From Actinomycetes bacterium (GTDB taxonomy: Bacteria; Bacillota_I; Bacilli_A; RF39; UBA660), in assembly GCA_021152765.1 (NCBI GenBank), contig JAGKUT010000040.1, forward strand, positions 1-7,062: a DNA stretch of 7,062 nucleotides, given 5' to 3'. Shown here piece after piece: positions 1-4,821 of this stretch. The notes under the pieces were generated by a model. It made no database searches, was not told the DNA's origin, and saw nothing but the letters and a program-made list of their open reading frames with translations. The stretch's first letter is position 1. Each line of letters opens with the position of its first letter. The position numbers and the translations under genes were made by a program.

Positions 1-2
1 AT

Positions 3-419
3 ATGATACTAAACTTCAATAACATTATCTTCTATTTACTAATAACTGCAATACTATTAGATATATTTCTAGGATCACTTCGAGCACTAAAAGAAAAAAA
101 GTGGAATAGTACAGTAGGAATAAATGGAATATTAAGAAAAACCGCAATGATAGGAAGTAGTATATTCTTAATAATAATCGACTCAATACTAAAAATAGAC
201 TTACTATTCTTTATACCAAAAGAAATAACAAATATACTAAAACTAAACGAAGTAGGAATATTTGAACTATTTGGAATAATGTTTATACTATATGAAATAA
301 CAAGTATATTAAAAAACATGGTACTATGTGGATTACCAATACCCCAAAAAATAAAAATAGCAATAGAAAAATTACTAAATAATTTAACATCAGAAACAGG
401 AGGTGAAAAAAATGAATAG
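3..419 (+). CDS. Phage holin, toxin-secretion/phage-lysis (Holin_4-like) family
   Basis: A 138-residue, very hydrophobic protein likely to form the inner-membrane lesion that releases the endolysin encoded just downstream. Three membrane segments can be seen at roughly residues 7-25, 48-66 and 85-105. After the first comes the signature typical of the Holin_4/TcdE-like family: LDIFLGSLRALKEKKW, then a Gly-rich turn and an RK pair (residues 19-46). The length is usual for the family. The ATG lies at the very edge of the window, so its ribosome binding site is not visible and the true start could lie further upstream. The stop codon overlaps the endolysin start by 8 bases, the classic coupled arrangement of phage lysis cassettes. 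The family call is from memory of motifs. An alternative is a related secretion holin of a bacteriocin or toxin locus rather than a prophage. Confidence 0.8.
   Translation: MILNFNNIIFYLLITAILLDIFLGSLRALKEKKWNSTVGINGILRKTAMIGSSIFLIIIDSILKIDLLFFIPKEITNILKLNEVGIFELFGIMFILYEITSILKNMVLCGLPIPQKIKIAIEKLLNNLTSETGGEKNE
398..404 (+). promoter_or_regulatory. Ribosome binding site AGGAGGT of the endolysin
   Basis: AGGAGGT lies inside the 3' end of the holin gene, 7 bases before the ATG at 412. It decides the start: an upstream in-frame GTG at 403 overlaps this Shine-Dalgarno itself and so cannot be the initiation codon. Confidence 0.8.
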
Positions 420-1035
420 TCCATACTATATGAAATTTAGAGTAACACAAACATATAAAAAAGGAGTACACGATGGATTAGATCTAGTAGGAATAGATTC
501 AAAAGACATACACTCAACAATTAGAGGAACAGTAATATTTACAGGATGGGAAAACATTAATAATCCTAAACAAGGATTCGGTAAATTTATAAAAATAAAA
601 AAAGACAATAGTGATGATGTATACTACTTTGGTCATCTAAGTGAAATATATGTTAAAGAGGGAGACAGAGTATATATAACACAAGTAATAGGAAAAGAAG
701 GAACAACAGGAAATTCTACTGGATCACACTGTCATTACTGCATAAGAAAAGATGGAATTAGAGGAAATGATTTAAATGTAAGTGCAATAAGTGGAATACC
801 AAATAGATTGGGAGTATATGATGATGGATATAGAGAATCAAATAATGGATACTTAGAAAACTCATCATACAAAGGAAATTCTATAGTAGATGCATTAAAA
901 CAAATAGGAGTAGATTCGAGTTTTGAACATAGAAAGAAAATAGCTGAAAGAAATAATATTTATAATTATACTGGAACAGCAACACAAAATACAAAACTAT
1001 TAAATTTATTAAAACAAGGAAAATTAAAAAAATAG
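412..1035 (+). CDS. Endolysin, M23-family peptidoglycan endopeptidase with C-terminal wall-binding module
   Basis: A 207-residue M23 (LytM/lysostaphin-type) zinc metallopeptidase expected to cut peptide cross-links of peptidoglycan. The zinc and catalytic set is present: H20 and D24 in HDGLD, H75 in FGHLS, and H106 and H108 in SHCHY, covering about residues 8-115. A linker follows, then a C-terminal module (about 153-207: YKGNSIVDALKQIGVDSS, then an RKKIAE and a YTGTATQNTKLL motif). This resembles a short domain that I recall at the ends of clostridial and bacillar phage lysins, probably wall-binding; I cannot name its Pfam entry with certainty. There is no signal peptide, so export should need the overlapping holin. 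The gene is followed directly by a hairpin terminator, closing the lysis operon. Being the last visible genes before host frr, the pair suggests a prophage end. Confidence 0.85.
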   Translation: MNSPYYMKFRVTQTYKKGVHDGLDLVGIDSKDIHSTIRGTVIFTGWENINNPKQGFGKFIKIKKDNSDDVYYFGHLSEIYVKEGDRVYITQVIGKEGTTGNSTGSHCHYCIRKDGIRGNDLNVSAISGIPNRLGVYDDGYRESNNGYLENSSYKGNSIVDALKQIGVDSSFEHRKKIAERNNIYNYTGTATQNTKLLNLLKQGKLKK

Positions 1036-1054
1036 ATAGCAAAAAGCTATCTTT
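1034..1054 (+). terminator. Terminator of the lysis cassette
   Basis: AGATAGC, a loop of AAAAA, then GCTATCT: a perfect 7-bp stem beginning inside the endolysin stop codon. The 3' T run is short and interrupted (TTTAAATTT), so termination may be moderate. Confidence 0.6.
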
Positions 1055-1080
1055 AAATTTACAAAAAATTAATCAAAATA

Positions 1081-1109
1081 TTTACATAGGATTAATTATA
1101 GTATATAAT
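1081..1109 (+). promoter_or_regulatory. Sigma-A promoter of the small toxin mRNA
   Basis: TTTACA (-35) and a perfect TATAAT (-10, 1104-1109) separated by 17 bp. The predicted start is near 1115-1118. This would give an mRNA of about 230 nt ending at the terminator at 1304-1344, with a leader of some 50 nt before the toxin start. Confidence 0.8.
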
Positions 1110-1133
1110 TATATATAGGGAACATAAGTTTTT

Positions 1134-1168
1134 GAGTGTCTACCTCCACCCAAAAGGAAGGAGGTGAT
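1134..1168 (+). promoter_or_regulatory. Toxin mRNA leader: Shine-Dalgarno sequestering hairpin
   Basis: The ribosome binding site AAGGAGGTGAT (1158-1168) is almost a full anti-16S match, unusually strong for a 31-codon gene. It is preceded by its own complement: ACCTCC (1142-1147) pairs with GGAGGT (1160-1165), extended by a T-G wobble, around a 12-nt loop. The leader also carries GAGTGTCTACC (1134-1144), complementary to GGTAGACATTC in the 3' UTR (1305-1315) with one G-U pair. Sequestered ribosome binding sites and 5'-3' pairing are known features of type I toxin mRNAs (hok, bsrG, aapA types); their function here is inferred. Confidence 0.7.
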
Positions 1169-1264
1169 ATGGTGAAAAAACGTGAATACGTTTGCAGAGT
1201 TTTTCTCTACATAGCCATAAATTTATTCCTCCTATTAATGATAATAGTAGAAATAAAAAAATGA
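1169..1264 (+). CDS. Small membrane peptide, probable type I toxin
   Basis: A 31-codon ORF with three parts: a basic N-terminus (MVKKRE), one hydrophobic span of about 19 residues (roughly 9-27, rich in Leu/Ile/Phe with a single Cys) and a charged tail EIKK. This is the shape of pore-forming type I toxins such as BsrG, TxpA and Fst, but I recognise no specific family. Translation starts at ATG 1169 (4 nt from GGAGG) or GTG 1172 (7 nt, better spacing). Its stop TGA is the first bases of the inverted repeat that serves the antisense RNA as terminator. It has its own promoter and terminator and lies between a phage lysis cassette and frr. The locus structure is the main support; the peptide alone could be a spurious ORF. 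Confidence 0.72.
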   Translation: MVKKREYVCRVFLYIAINLFLLLMIIVEIKK

Positions 1265-1288
1265 CACTTAAGCATGGCTTAAATGTCA
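1255..1288 (-). terminator. Terminator of the antisense RNA
   Basis: Read on the - strand: TGACATTTAAGC, loop CAT, GCTTAAGTGTCA, then seven T. The 12-bp stem has one U-G wobble on the - strand, whereas the same position is a C-A mismatch on the + strand. The T run is also only on the - strand side. Both facts point to function in the leftward transcript. Confidence 0.8.
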
Positions 1289-1303
1289 AACCTTATTAAT
1301 TTA

Positions 1304-1344
1304 GGGTAGACATTCAACATGACAAACCGAATGCTCCCTTTTTT
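1304..1344 (+). terminator. Terminator of the toxin mRNA
   Basis: GGG-t-AG-a-CATTC (1304-1315) pairs with GAATG-CT-CCC (1329-1338), leaving two single-base bulges, and is followed by TTTTTT (1339-1344). The left arm is the same segment that can pair with the mRNA leader at 1134-1144, so the two structures exclude each other. Confidence 0.65.
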
Positions 1345-1373
1345 ATTATATGAAGAATTCCTTCACTAGATAC

Positions 1374-1402
1374 ATTCTAACACAGAAATAATAAAAAATC
1401 AA
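1374..1402 (-). promoter_or_regulatory. Promoter of the antisense RNA
   Basis: On the - strand: TTGATT (-35, 1402-1397), 17-bp spacer, TAGAAT (-10, 1379-1374), with a TGT immediately before the -10, giving an extended -10. It fires leftward toward the 3' end of the toxin gene; the predicted start is near 1367. Confidence 0.7.
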
Positions 1403-1453
1403 TAATTAACAAAAAATTAATAGTAAAAACACATGATTTATAACGATTATAGA

Positions 1454-1482
1454 TTGACTTTAAACTCAATAATTTGTATACT
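1454..1482 (+). promoter_or_regulatory. Promoter of frr
   Basis: TTGACT, 17-bp spacer, TATACT. The start would fall near 1489, only about 12 nt before the frr ATG, so the leader consists of little more than the ribosome binding site AGGTGAT (1490-1496). Confidence 0.75.
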
Positions 1483-1500
1483 AATTAATAGGTGATATAA

Positions 1501-2043
1501 ATGAATGAAATTTTAGAAGAAACAGAATTAAACATGGAAAGTGCGATAGAAAACATGGAAAAAAGATTCACAAACGTTAGAGCAGGAAGAGCTAATCCAT
1601 CAATATTAGACGGAGTAATGGTATCATACTACGGAGCGCCAACACCATTAAAACAACTTGCGACTATTTCAATTCCAGAAGCAAGACAATTAATGATTAA
1701 ACCATTTGATAAATCATGTCTAGCTGCTATAGAAAAAGGAATTTATGAATCAAATGTTGGACTTACACCAAATAATAATGGAGAAGTAATCATACTAAAT
1801 ATTCCAGCACTTACAGAAGAAACAAGAAGAGAATATGTAAAACAAGTAAAAGGTATGGCAGAAGACTGCAGAATCGCACTAAGAAATGTTAGACAAGATG
1901 CAAATAACGATATTAAAAAATTAGAAATAACAGAAGATGAACAAAAACAAGGACAAGACGAAGTACAAGAATTAATAAATAAATATAATAAGATTGTAGA
2001 CGAAAAATTAAAAACAAAAGAACAAGAGTTAATGACAGTATAG
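1501..2043 (+). CDS. frr: Ribosome recycling factor
   Basis: This 180-residue protein works with EF-G to split post-termination ribosomes so the subunits can be reused; it is cytosolic and essential in most bacteria. The sequence shows the family hallmarks in order: the helical N-terminus, the strongly conserved FTNVRAGRANPSILDGV stretch (about 23-39), YYGAPTPLKQLATISIPEAR in the small domain, MIKPFD, GLTPNNNGEVIILNIPALTEE (about 90-107), then a long C-terminal helix rich in Lys/Glu. The length matches the usual value of about 185. The start is supported by the promoter and AGGTGAT just upstream. In many Bacillota frr follows pyrH; here the left neighbour is the phage-like and toxin-antitoxin region, so it relies on its own promoter. 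A hairpin with a T run overlaps the stop codon. Confidence 0.97.
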   Translation: MNEILEETELNMESAIENMEKRFTNVRAGRANPSILDGVMVSYYGAPTPLKQLATISIPEARQLMIKPFDKSCLAAIEKGIYESNVGLTPNNNGEVIILNIPALTEETRREYVKQVKGMAEDCRIALRNVRQDANNDIKKLEITEDEQKQGQDEVQELINKYNKIVDEKLKTKEQELMTV

Positions 2044-2056
2044 TCATTAATTTTTT
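2029..2056 (+). terminator. Terminator overlapping the end of frr
   Basis: TTAATGAC, loop AGTATA, GTCATTAA, then TTTTTT: a perfect 8-bp stem. The left arm is the last frr codons and the loop carries most of the stop codon. It separates frr from rmuC, whose promoter is not obvious. Confidence 0.8.
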
Positions 2057-2094
2057 GAGAAACAAAACAAACATATGTTTAAAGGAGAATAAAA

Positions 2095-3180
2095 ATGGAG
2101 TACATAATAATTACATTATTGGTTATAATACTAGTATTAGGAATAATTAACTTAATAAAAGGTAACAACGAATCAAACATAACAGAACGTCTTGGAAAAC
2201 TAGAAACAAGTATGATAAAAGAACTAGGAGAATTTAAATCAAATCTAAAAGATGATTTAAACAAAAATTTTACTGAAGCAAATGATAAAATAGACTTTAG
2301 ACTAAGACTAATAAACGAAAAAGTAAATGAAAGAATAGACGAAAACTTTGAAAAAACAAATAAAACATTTACAAATGTACTAGAAAGATTATCAAAAATT
2401 GATGAAGCACAAAAGAAAATAGATGATTTATCAACAGACATTATATCATTACAAAGTGTTTTAACAGATAAAAAAACAAGAGGCATATTTGGAGAAATAA
2501 ATCTAAATAATATAATGGCAAATGTATTTGGAGAAAACAACAAAAGAATATATCAACTTCAGTACCAATTTGATAATACAACTATAGCAGACTGCGTACT
2601 ATTCGCACCAGAACCACTTGGAACAATCGCAATAGATTCAAAATTTCCTCTAGAAAATTATCAAATAATGGTAGATAAAACAAACTCACCAGAAGTAAGG
2701 AAAGAAGCAGAAAGATTATTTAAAAATGACGTAAAAAAACACATAGACGCAATAAGTTCAAAATATATAATACCAGGAGTAACAAGTAATCAAGCAATAA
2801 TGTTTTTACCAGCAGAAGCAATATTTGCAGAAATAAATGCATACCATCAAGATCTAATACAATATGCATATAAGAAAAGAGTATGGATAACAAGCCCTAC
2901 AACACTAATAAGTACATTAACAACAATACAAGTAATAATAAAAAATATGGAAAGAGATAAATATGCAAAAGTTATACATCAAGAATTAAGACTACTAGAT
3001 GTTGAATTTAAAAGATATAAAGATAGATGGGATAAATTATATAGAAGTATAGAAACAGTAAGTAAAGACGTAAAAGAAATACATACAACTACAGATAAAA
3101 TAACAAAAAGATTTGATTCAATTAATCAAGTAGAAATAGACAATATTAAACAGAAAGAAATAGAAGAAGTAATAGAATAA
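2095..3180 (+). CDS. rmuC: DNA recombination protein RmuC homolog
   Basis: 361 residues. RmuC proteins are membrane-anchored, nuclease-fold-related proteins first known for limiting inversion at short inverted repeats in E. coli; the molecular activity is not well settled. Visible parts: an N-terminal membrane helix (about 3-21, MEYIIITLLVIILVLGIINL), a Lys/Glu-rich coiled coil (about 30-120), then the RmuC core from GIFGEINLNNIM (about 130) through DCVLFAPEPLGTIAIDSKFP, FLPAEAIFAEI and a VWITSPTTLISTL stretch, typical of the family, ending with a second helical tail. The ribosome binding site AAAGGAG lies 7 nt before the ATG. It follows frr by 51 nt across a terminator; no clear promoter is visible in that gap, so expression may depend on readthrough. 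It has no clear terminator of its own before the tRNA promoter. Confidence 0.92.
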   Translation: MEYIIITLLVIILVLGIINLIKGNNESNITERLGKLETSMIKELGEFKSNLKDDLNKNFTEANDKIDFRLRLINEKVNERIDENFEKTNKTFTNVLERLSKIDEAQKKIDDLSTDIISLQSVLTDKKTRGIFGEINLNNIMANVFGENNKRIYQLQYQFDNTTIADCVLFAPEPLGTIAIDSKFPLENYQIMVDKTNSPEVRKEAERLFKNDVKKHIDAISSKYIIPGVTSNQAIMFLPAEAIFAEINAYHQDLIQYAYKKRVWITSPTTLISTLTTIQVIIKNMERDKYAKVIHQELRLLDVEFKRYKDRWDKLYRSIETVSKDVKEIHTTTDKITKRFDSINQVEIDNIKQKEIEEVIE

Positions 3181-3181
3181 T

Positions 3182-3219
3182 AAATAAAAACCCACAAGTG
3201 CTCAAGCACATAATCCCCC
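3182..3219 (-). pseudogene. Decayed inverted copy of the tRNA-Ala gene plus its terminator
   Basis: Read on the - strand this segment has three blocks in the same order as the intact tRNA locus: GGGGGATTA (tRNA 5' end, matching 3298-3306), GAGCACTTG (matching 3320-3328) and GTGGGTTTTTATTT (matching the tRNA terminator, 3396-3409). All three are identical; the sequence between them is shortened, and the anticodon and T arms are missing. It cannot make a tRNA. A terminator-like structure that resembles the tRNA by chance is the alternative. Confidence 0.45.
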
Positions 3220-3248
3220 AAAGTCTTAATAAAAATATAAAAAAACTA

Positions 3249-3278
3249 TTGACTTTACAAAAATATATGTGGTATAAT
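3249..3278 (+). promoter_or_regulatory. Promoter of tRNA-Ala
   Basis: TTGACT, 18-bp spacer, perfect TATAAT preceded by TGG (extended -10). The predicted start near 3285 leaves a short 5' leader of about 13 nt to be removed by RNase P. Confidence 0.85.
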
Positions 3279-3297
3279 CAAATCGTTCATTTGACAT

Positions 3298-3374
3298 GGG
3301 GGATTAGCTCAGTTGGCTAGAGCACTTGCCTTGCACGCAAGGGGTCAAGGGTTCGAATCCCTTATCCTCCACCA
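3298..3374 (+). tRNA. tRNA-Ala (anticodon UGC), CCA encoded
   Basis: A complete cloverleaf of 77 nt. The acceptor stem GGGGGAT/ATCCTCC contains the G3-U70 wobble that is the identity mark for alanyl-tRNA synthetase. The D arm is GCTC/GAGC with the AGTTGG loop, the anticodon stem CTTGC/GCAAG has loop CTTGCAC giving anticodon TGC, and the T arm is AAGGG/CCCTT with loop TTCGAAT. Discriminator A and an encoded CCA close it. It has a strong own promoter and a hairpin terminator shortly after. Confidence 0.97.
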
Positions 3375-3385
3375 TGTGTGAATTC

Positions 3386-3410
3386 AAACCCCTTAGTGGG
3401 TTTTTATTTT
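3386..3410 (+). terminator. Terminator after tRNA-Ala, upstream of map
   Basis: AAACCC, loop CTTAGT, GGGTTT followed by TTATTTT. No promoter fits in the 24 bp between this hairpin and map, so map may be transcribed by readthrough and the hairpin may act as an attenuator. Part of it (GTGGGTTTTTATTT) is repeated inverted at 3182-3195. Confidence 0.7.
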
Positions 3411-3434
3411 TAATAAAAAAAGAAAGGAGAAAAA

Positions 3435-4190
3435 ATGATAACAATAAAAAGTGAAAGAGAAATAGAACTAATGAGACATGCAGGAATGCTTGTATCAAAA
3501 ATGCATAAGTTTATAAAACCATATATAAAAGAAGGAATAACAACAAAAGAACTAGATAAACTATGCGAAGACTTTATAAGAAAAAACGACGCAACACCAA
3601 CAGAACTAGGATACGAAGGATATCCAGCATCAATATGCGCAAGCGCAAACGATACAGTAGTGCATGGAATTCCAGACAACTATAAACTAAAAAATGGAGA
3701 CATCATAACAATAGACGTTGTAATAGGATATAAAGGATACCAAGGAGACGCAGCATGGACATACGCAGTAGGAAAAATAGACGAAAATAAAAAATACCTA
3801 ATGGAACATACAGAAAAAGCACTATACGAAGGAATAAAAATGGTAAAACCAGGAAACAGAATAGGTGATATATCACACGCTGTAGAAACATACGCAAAAG
3901 CCCATAACCTAGGAGTAGTAAGAGAACTATGTGGACATGGAATAGGACAAGAAATGCACGAAGATCCAGACGTACCAAACTATGGAACACCAAACACAGG
4001 AGCAAAATTAAAACCAGGAATGGTAATATGTATAGAACCAATGTTAACATTTGGAGAAAGATATATATATATAATGGATGACGATTGGACAATAAAAACA
4101 GAAGATGGAAGCGATGCAGCACATTATGAACATACTGTATTAGTAACAGAAACAGGATATGAAATATTAACTCCAAGACTAGAAGATTAA
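3435..4190 (+). CDS. map: Methionine aminopeptidase, type I
   Basis: A 251-residue cytosolic metalloprotease that removes the initiator methionine from new proteins with a small second residue. The pita-bread fold metal ligands are all in place: D94 and D105 (TIDVVIGYKGYQGDAAWT), H168 (CGHGIG), E201 (CIEPM) and E232 (YEHTV), with substrate-side H77 (VVHGIP). The length is that of the simple type Ia enzyme, without the N-terminal zinc-finger linker seen in some others. The start is set by AAAGGAG 5 nt before the ATG. It stands alone between the tRNA terminator and its own strong terminator, not in the usual ribosomal-protein cluster (secY-adk-map-infA) of many Bacillota. It uses almost only A-ending codons. 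Confidence 0.96.
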   Translation: MITIKSEREIELMRHAGMLVSKMHKFIKPYIKEGITTKELDKLCEDFIRKNDATPTELGYEGYPASICASANDTVVHGIPDNYKLKNGDIITIDVVIGYKGYQGDAAWTYAVGKIDENKKYLMEHTEKALYEGIKMVKPGNRIGDISHAVETYAKAHNLGVVRELCGHGIGQEMHEDPDVPNYGTPNTGAKLKPGMVICIEPMLTFGERYIYIMDDDWTIKTEDGSDAAHYEHTVLVTETGYEILTPRLED

Positions 4191-4211
4191 CTCGAATTAT
4201 CGAGTTTTTTT
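4189..4211 (+). terminator. Terminator of map
   Basis: AACTCGA, loop ATTA, TCGAGTT and a continuing run of T. It is a perfect 7-bp stem beginning within the map stop codon and cleanly separates map from the redox operon. Confidence 0.88.
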
Positions 4212-4220
4212 AATTAGATA

Positions 4221-4249
4221 TTGAAAAAATAAAAATAATATGATAAAAT
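4221..4249 (+). promoter_or_regulatory. Promoter of the gpx-ohrR-trxB operon
   Basis: TTGAAA, 17-bp spacer, TAAAAT preceded by TGA (extended -10). The predicted start is near 4256, inside the palindrome at 4254-4263. Confidence 0.7.
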
Positions 4250-4253
4250 TAAA

Positions 4254-4263
4254 TCGTATACGA
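4254..4263. promoter_or_regulatory. Palindrome TCGTATACGA, candidate operator of the OhrR-like regulator
   Basis: A perfect 10-bp palindrome, weakly extended outward (TT...AA), placed over the predicted transcription start. Binding here would block transcription. OhrR/MarR dimers bind such palindromes next to their own promoters, and the operon encodes one. The link to this regulator is inferred. Confidence 0.5.
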
Positions 4264-4281
4264 CTAAAAAGGAGAGATAAT

Positions 4282-4821
4282 ATGAGTATATATGATTTAA
4301 AAATAAAAAATAGAAAAGGAAAAGAATTATCACTAGAAAACTATAAAGGAAAAACACTAATAATAGTAAATACCGCAACAGGATGTGGATTTACACCACA
4401 ATACGAAGGACTAGAAAAACTATACGAAGAATACCACAATAAAGGACTAGAAATACTTGACTTTCCATGTAACCAATTTGGGCATCAAGCACCAGGAACA
4501 GACGATGAAATTCATGAGTTCTGTACTGCAAAATATCAAACACAATTCGATCAATTACAAAAAATAGAAGTAAATGGAGAAAATGAACACCCTTTATATA
4601 CATATTTAAAACAACAACAACCAACTGAAGAAATTGAGGGATTAAAAAACAAAATGGCAATGAAAGCAATAGAAAAAATAAGTACAACATATAAAAATAA
4701 AGAAGATATAAAATGGAACTTCACAAAATTCCTAGTAGACAAAAACGGAAACGTAGTAAAAAGATACGACCCAACATTTGATCCTAAAAATATAGAAAAG
4801 GATTTAAAAGAAATAATATAA
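4282..4821 (+). CDS. gpx: Glutathione peroxidase-family thiol peroxidase (Cys type)
   Basis: 179 residues reducing hydrogen or organic peroxides in the cytosol. The GPx tetrad is present: peroxidatic C35 (ATGCGFTPQY), Q69 in FPCNQFGHQ, and W145-N146 (KWNFTKF). A second Cys, C81 in EIHEFC, sits where thioredoxin-dependent GPx enzymes carry the resolving cysteine. It is therefore likely fed by thioredoxin rather than glutathione, which fits trxB in the same operon. The ATG with AAAAGGAG about 7 nt upstream is preferred to an in-frame ATG at 4240, which would lie at or before the transcription start and add a basic non-family extension. The stop overlaps the regulator start by one base (TAATG). 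Confidence 0.93.
   Translation: MSIYDLKIKNRKGKELSLENYKGKTLIIVNTATGCGFTPQYEGLEKLYEEYHNKGLEILDFPCNQFGHQAPGTDDEIHEFCTAKYQTQFDQLQKIEVNGENEHPLYTYLKQQQPTEEIEGLKNKMAMKAIEKISTTYKNKEDIKWNFTKFLVDKNGNVVKRYDPTFDPKNIEKDLKEII

Larger units (their letters stand above)
1254..1367 (-). ncRNA. Antisense RNA, probable antitoxin of the type I module
   Basis: A predicted RNA of about 115 nt convergent with the toxin mRNA. Its promoter is at 1374-1402 (-), its start near 1367, and it ends at a hairpin plus T7 on the - strand (1255-1288). It would pair fully with the 3' UTR of the toxin mRNA (1265-1344) and the last toxin codons. A 5' stem-loop, TGAAG/CTTCA around a 5-nt loop (1365-1351), caps it. Tail-to-tail overlap is the layout of TxpA/RatA, BsrG/SR4 and BsrE/SR5, where the RNA triggers RNase III cleavage and, for SR4, also blocks translation. 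By inference it acts the same way here. No expression evidence is available. Confidence 0.68.
1056..1421. repeat. Direct repeat pair flanking the toxin-antitoxin module
   Basis: ACAAAAAATTAAT occurs at 1061-1073 and again at 1409-1421. With flanking bases the match is 17 of 18 (1056-1073 against 1404-1421). The two copies bracket exactly the toxin promoter, toxin, antisense RNA and antisense promoter. The repeat is AT-rich and may be chance; alternatively it marks duplication or recombination at insertion of the cassette. Confidence 0.4.

Noticed and set aside
403..411. Upstream GTG start for the endolysin
   Set aside because: The GTG is part of the AGGAGGTG ribosome binding site itself; ATG 412 has correct spacing.
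1262..1288. The 12-bp inverted repeat as a terminator of the toxin mRNA on the + strand
   Set aside because: There is no T run on that side and a C-A mismatch in the + strand stem; a better + strand terminator lies at 1304-1344.
1056..1421. CRISPR array or transposon ends from the repeats around the toxin module
   Set aside because: There are only two copies with no regular spacers, no transposase, and the repeats are direct rather than terminal inverted.
3198..3209. GTGCTCAAGCAC as a terminator of rmuC
   Set aside because: The stem is only 4-5 bp with no T run on the + strand. It is better explained as part of the inverted tRNA relic.
3304..3498. Minus-strand ORF with GFEPLTPCVQGKCSSQLS
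   Set aside because: This is the well-known false protein from translating the antisense strand of a tRNA gene; the intact tRNA-Ala explains it.
3703..4176. Long minus-strand ORF opposite map, and similar ones opposite the holin, rmuC, gpx, ohrR and trxB
   Set aside because: They are Leu/Phe/Ile-rich mirror frames of A-rich coding sequence, with no family motifs and no fitting ribosome binding sites.
4240..4281. N-terminal extension of the peroxidase from ATG 4240
   Set aside because: That ATG overlaps the -10 region and lies before the predicted transcription start; ATG 4282 has AAAAGGAG and begins at the family start.
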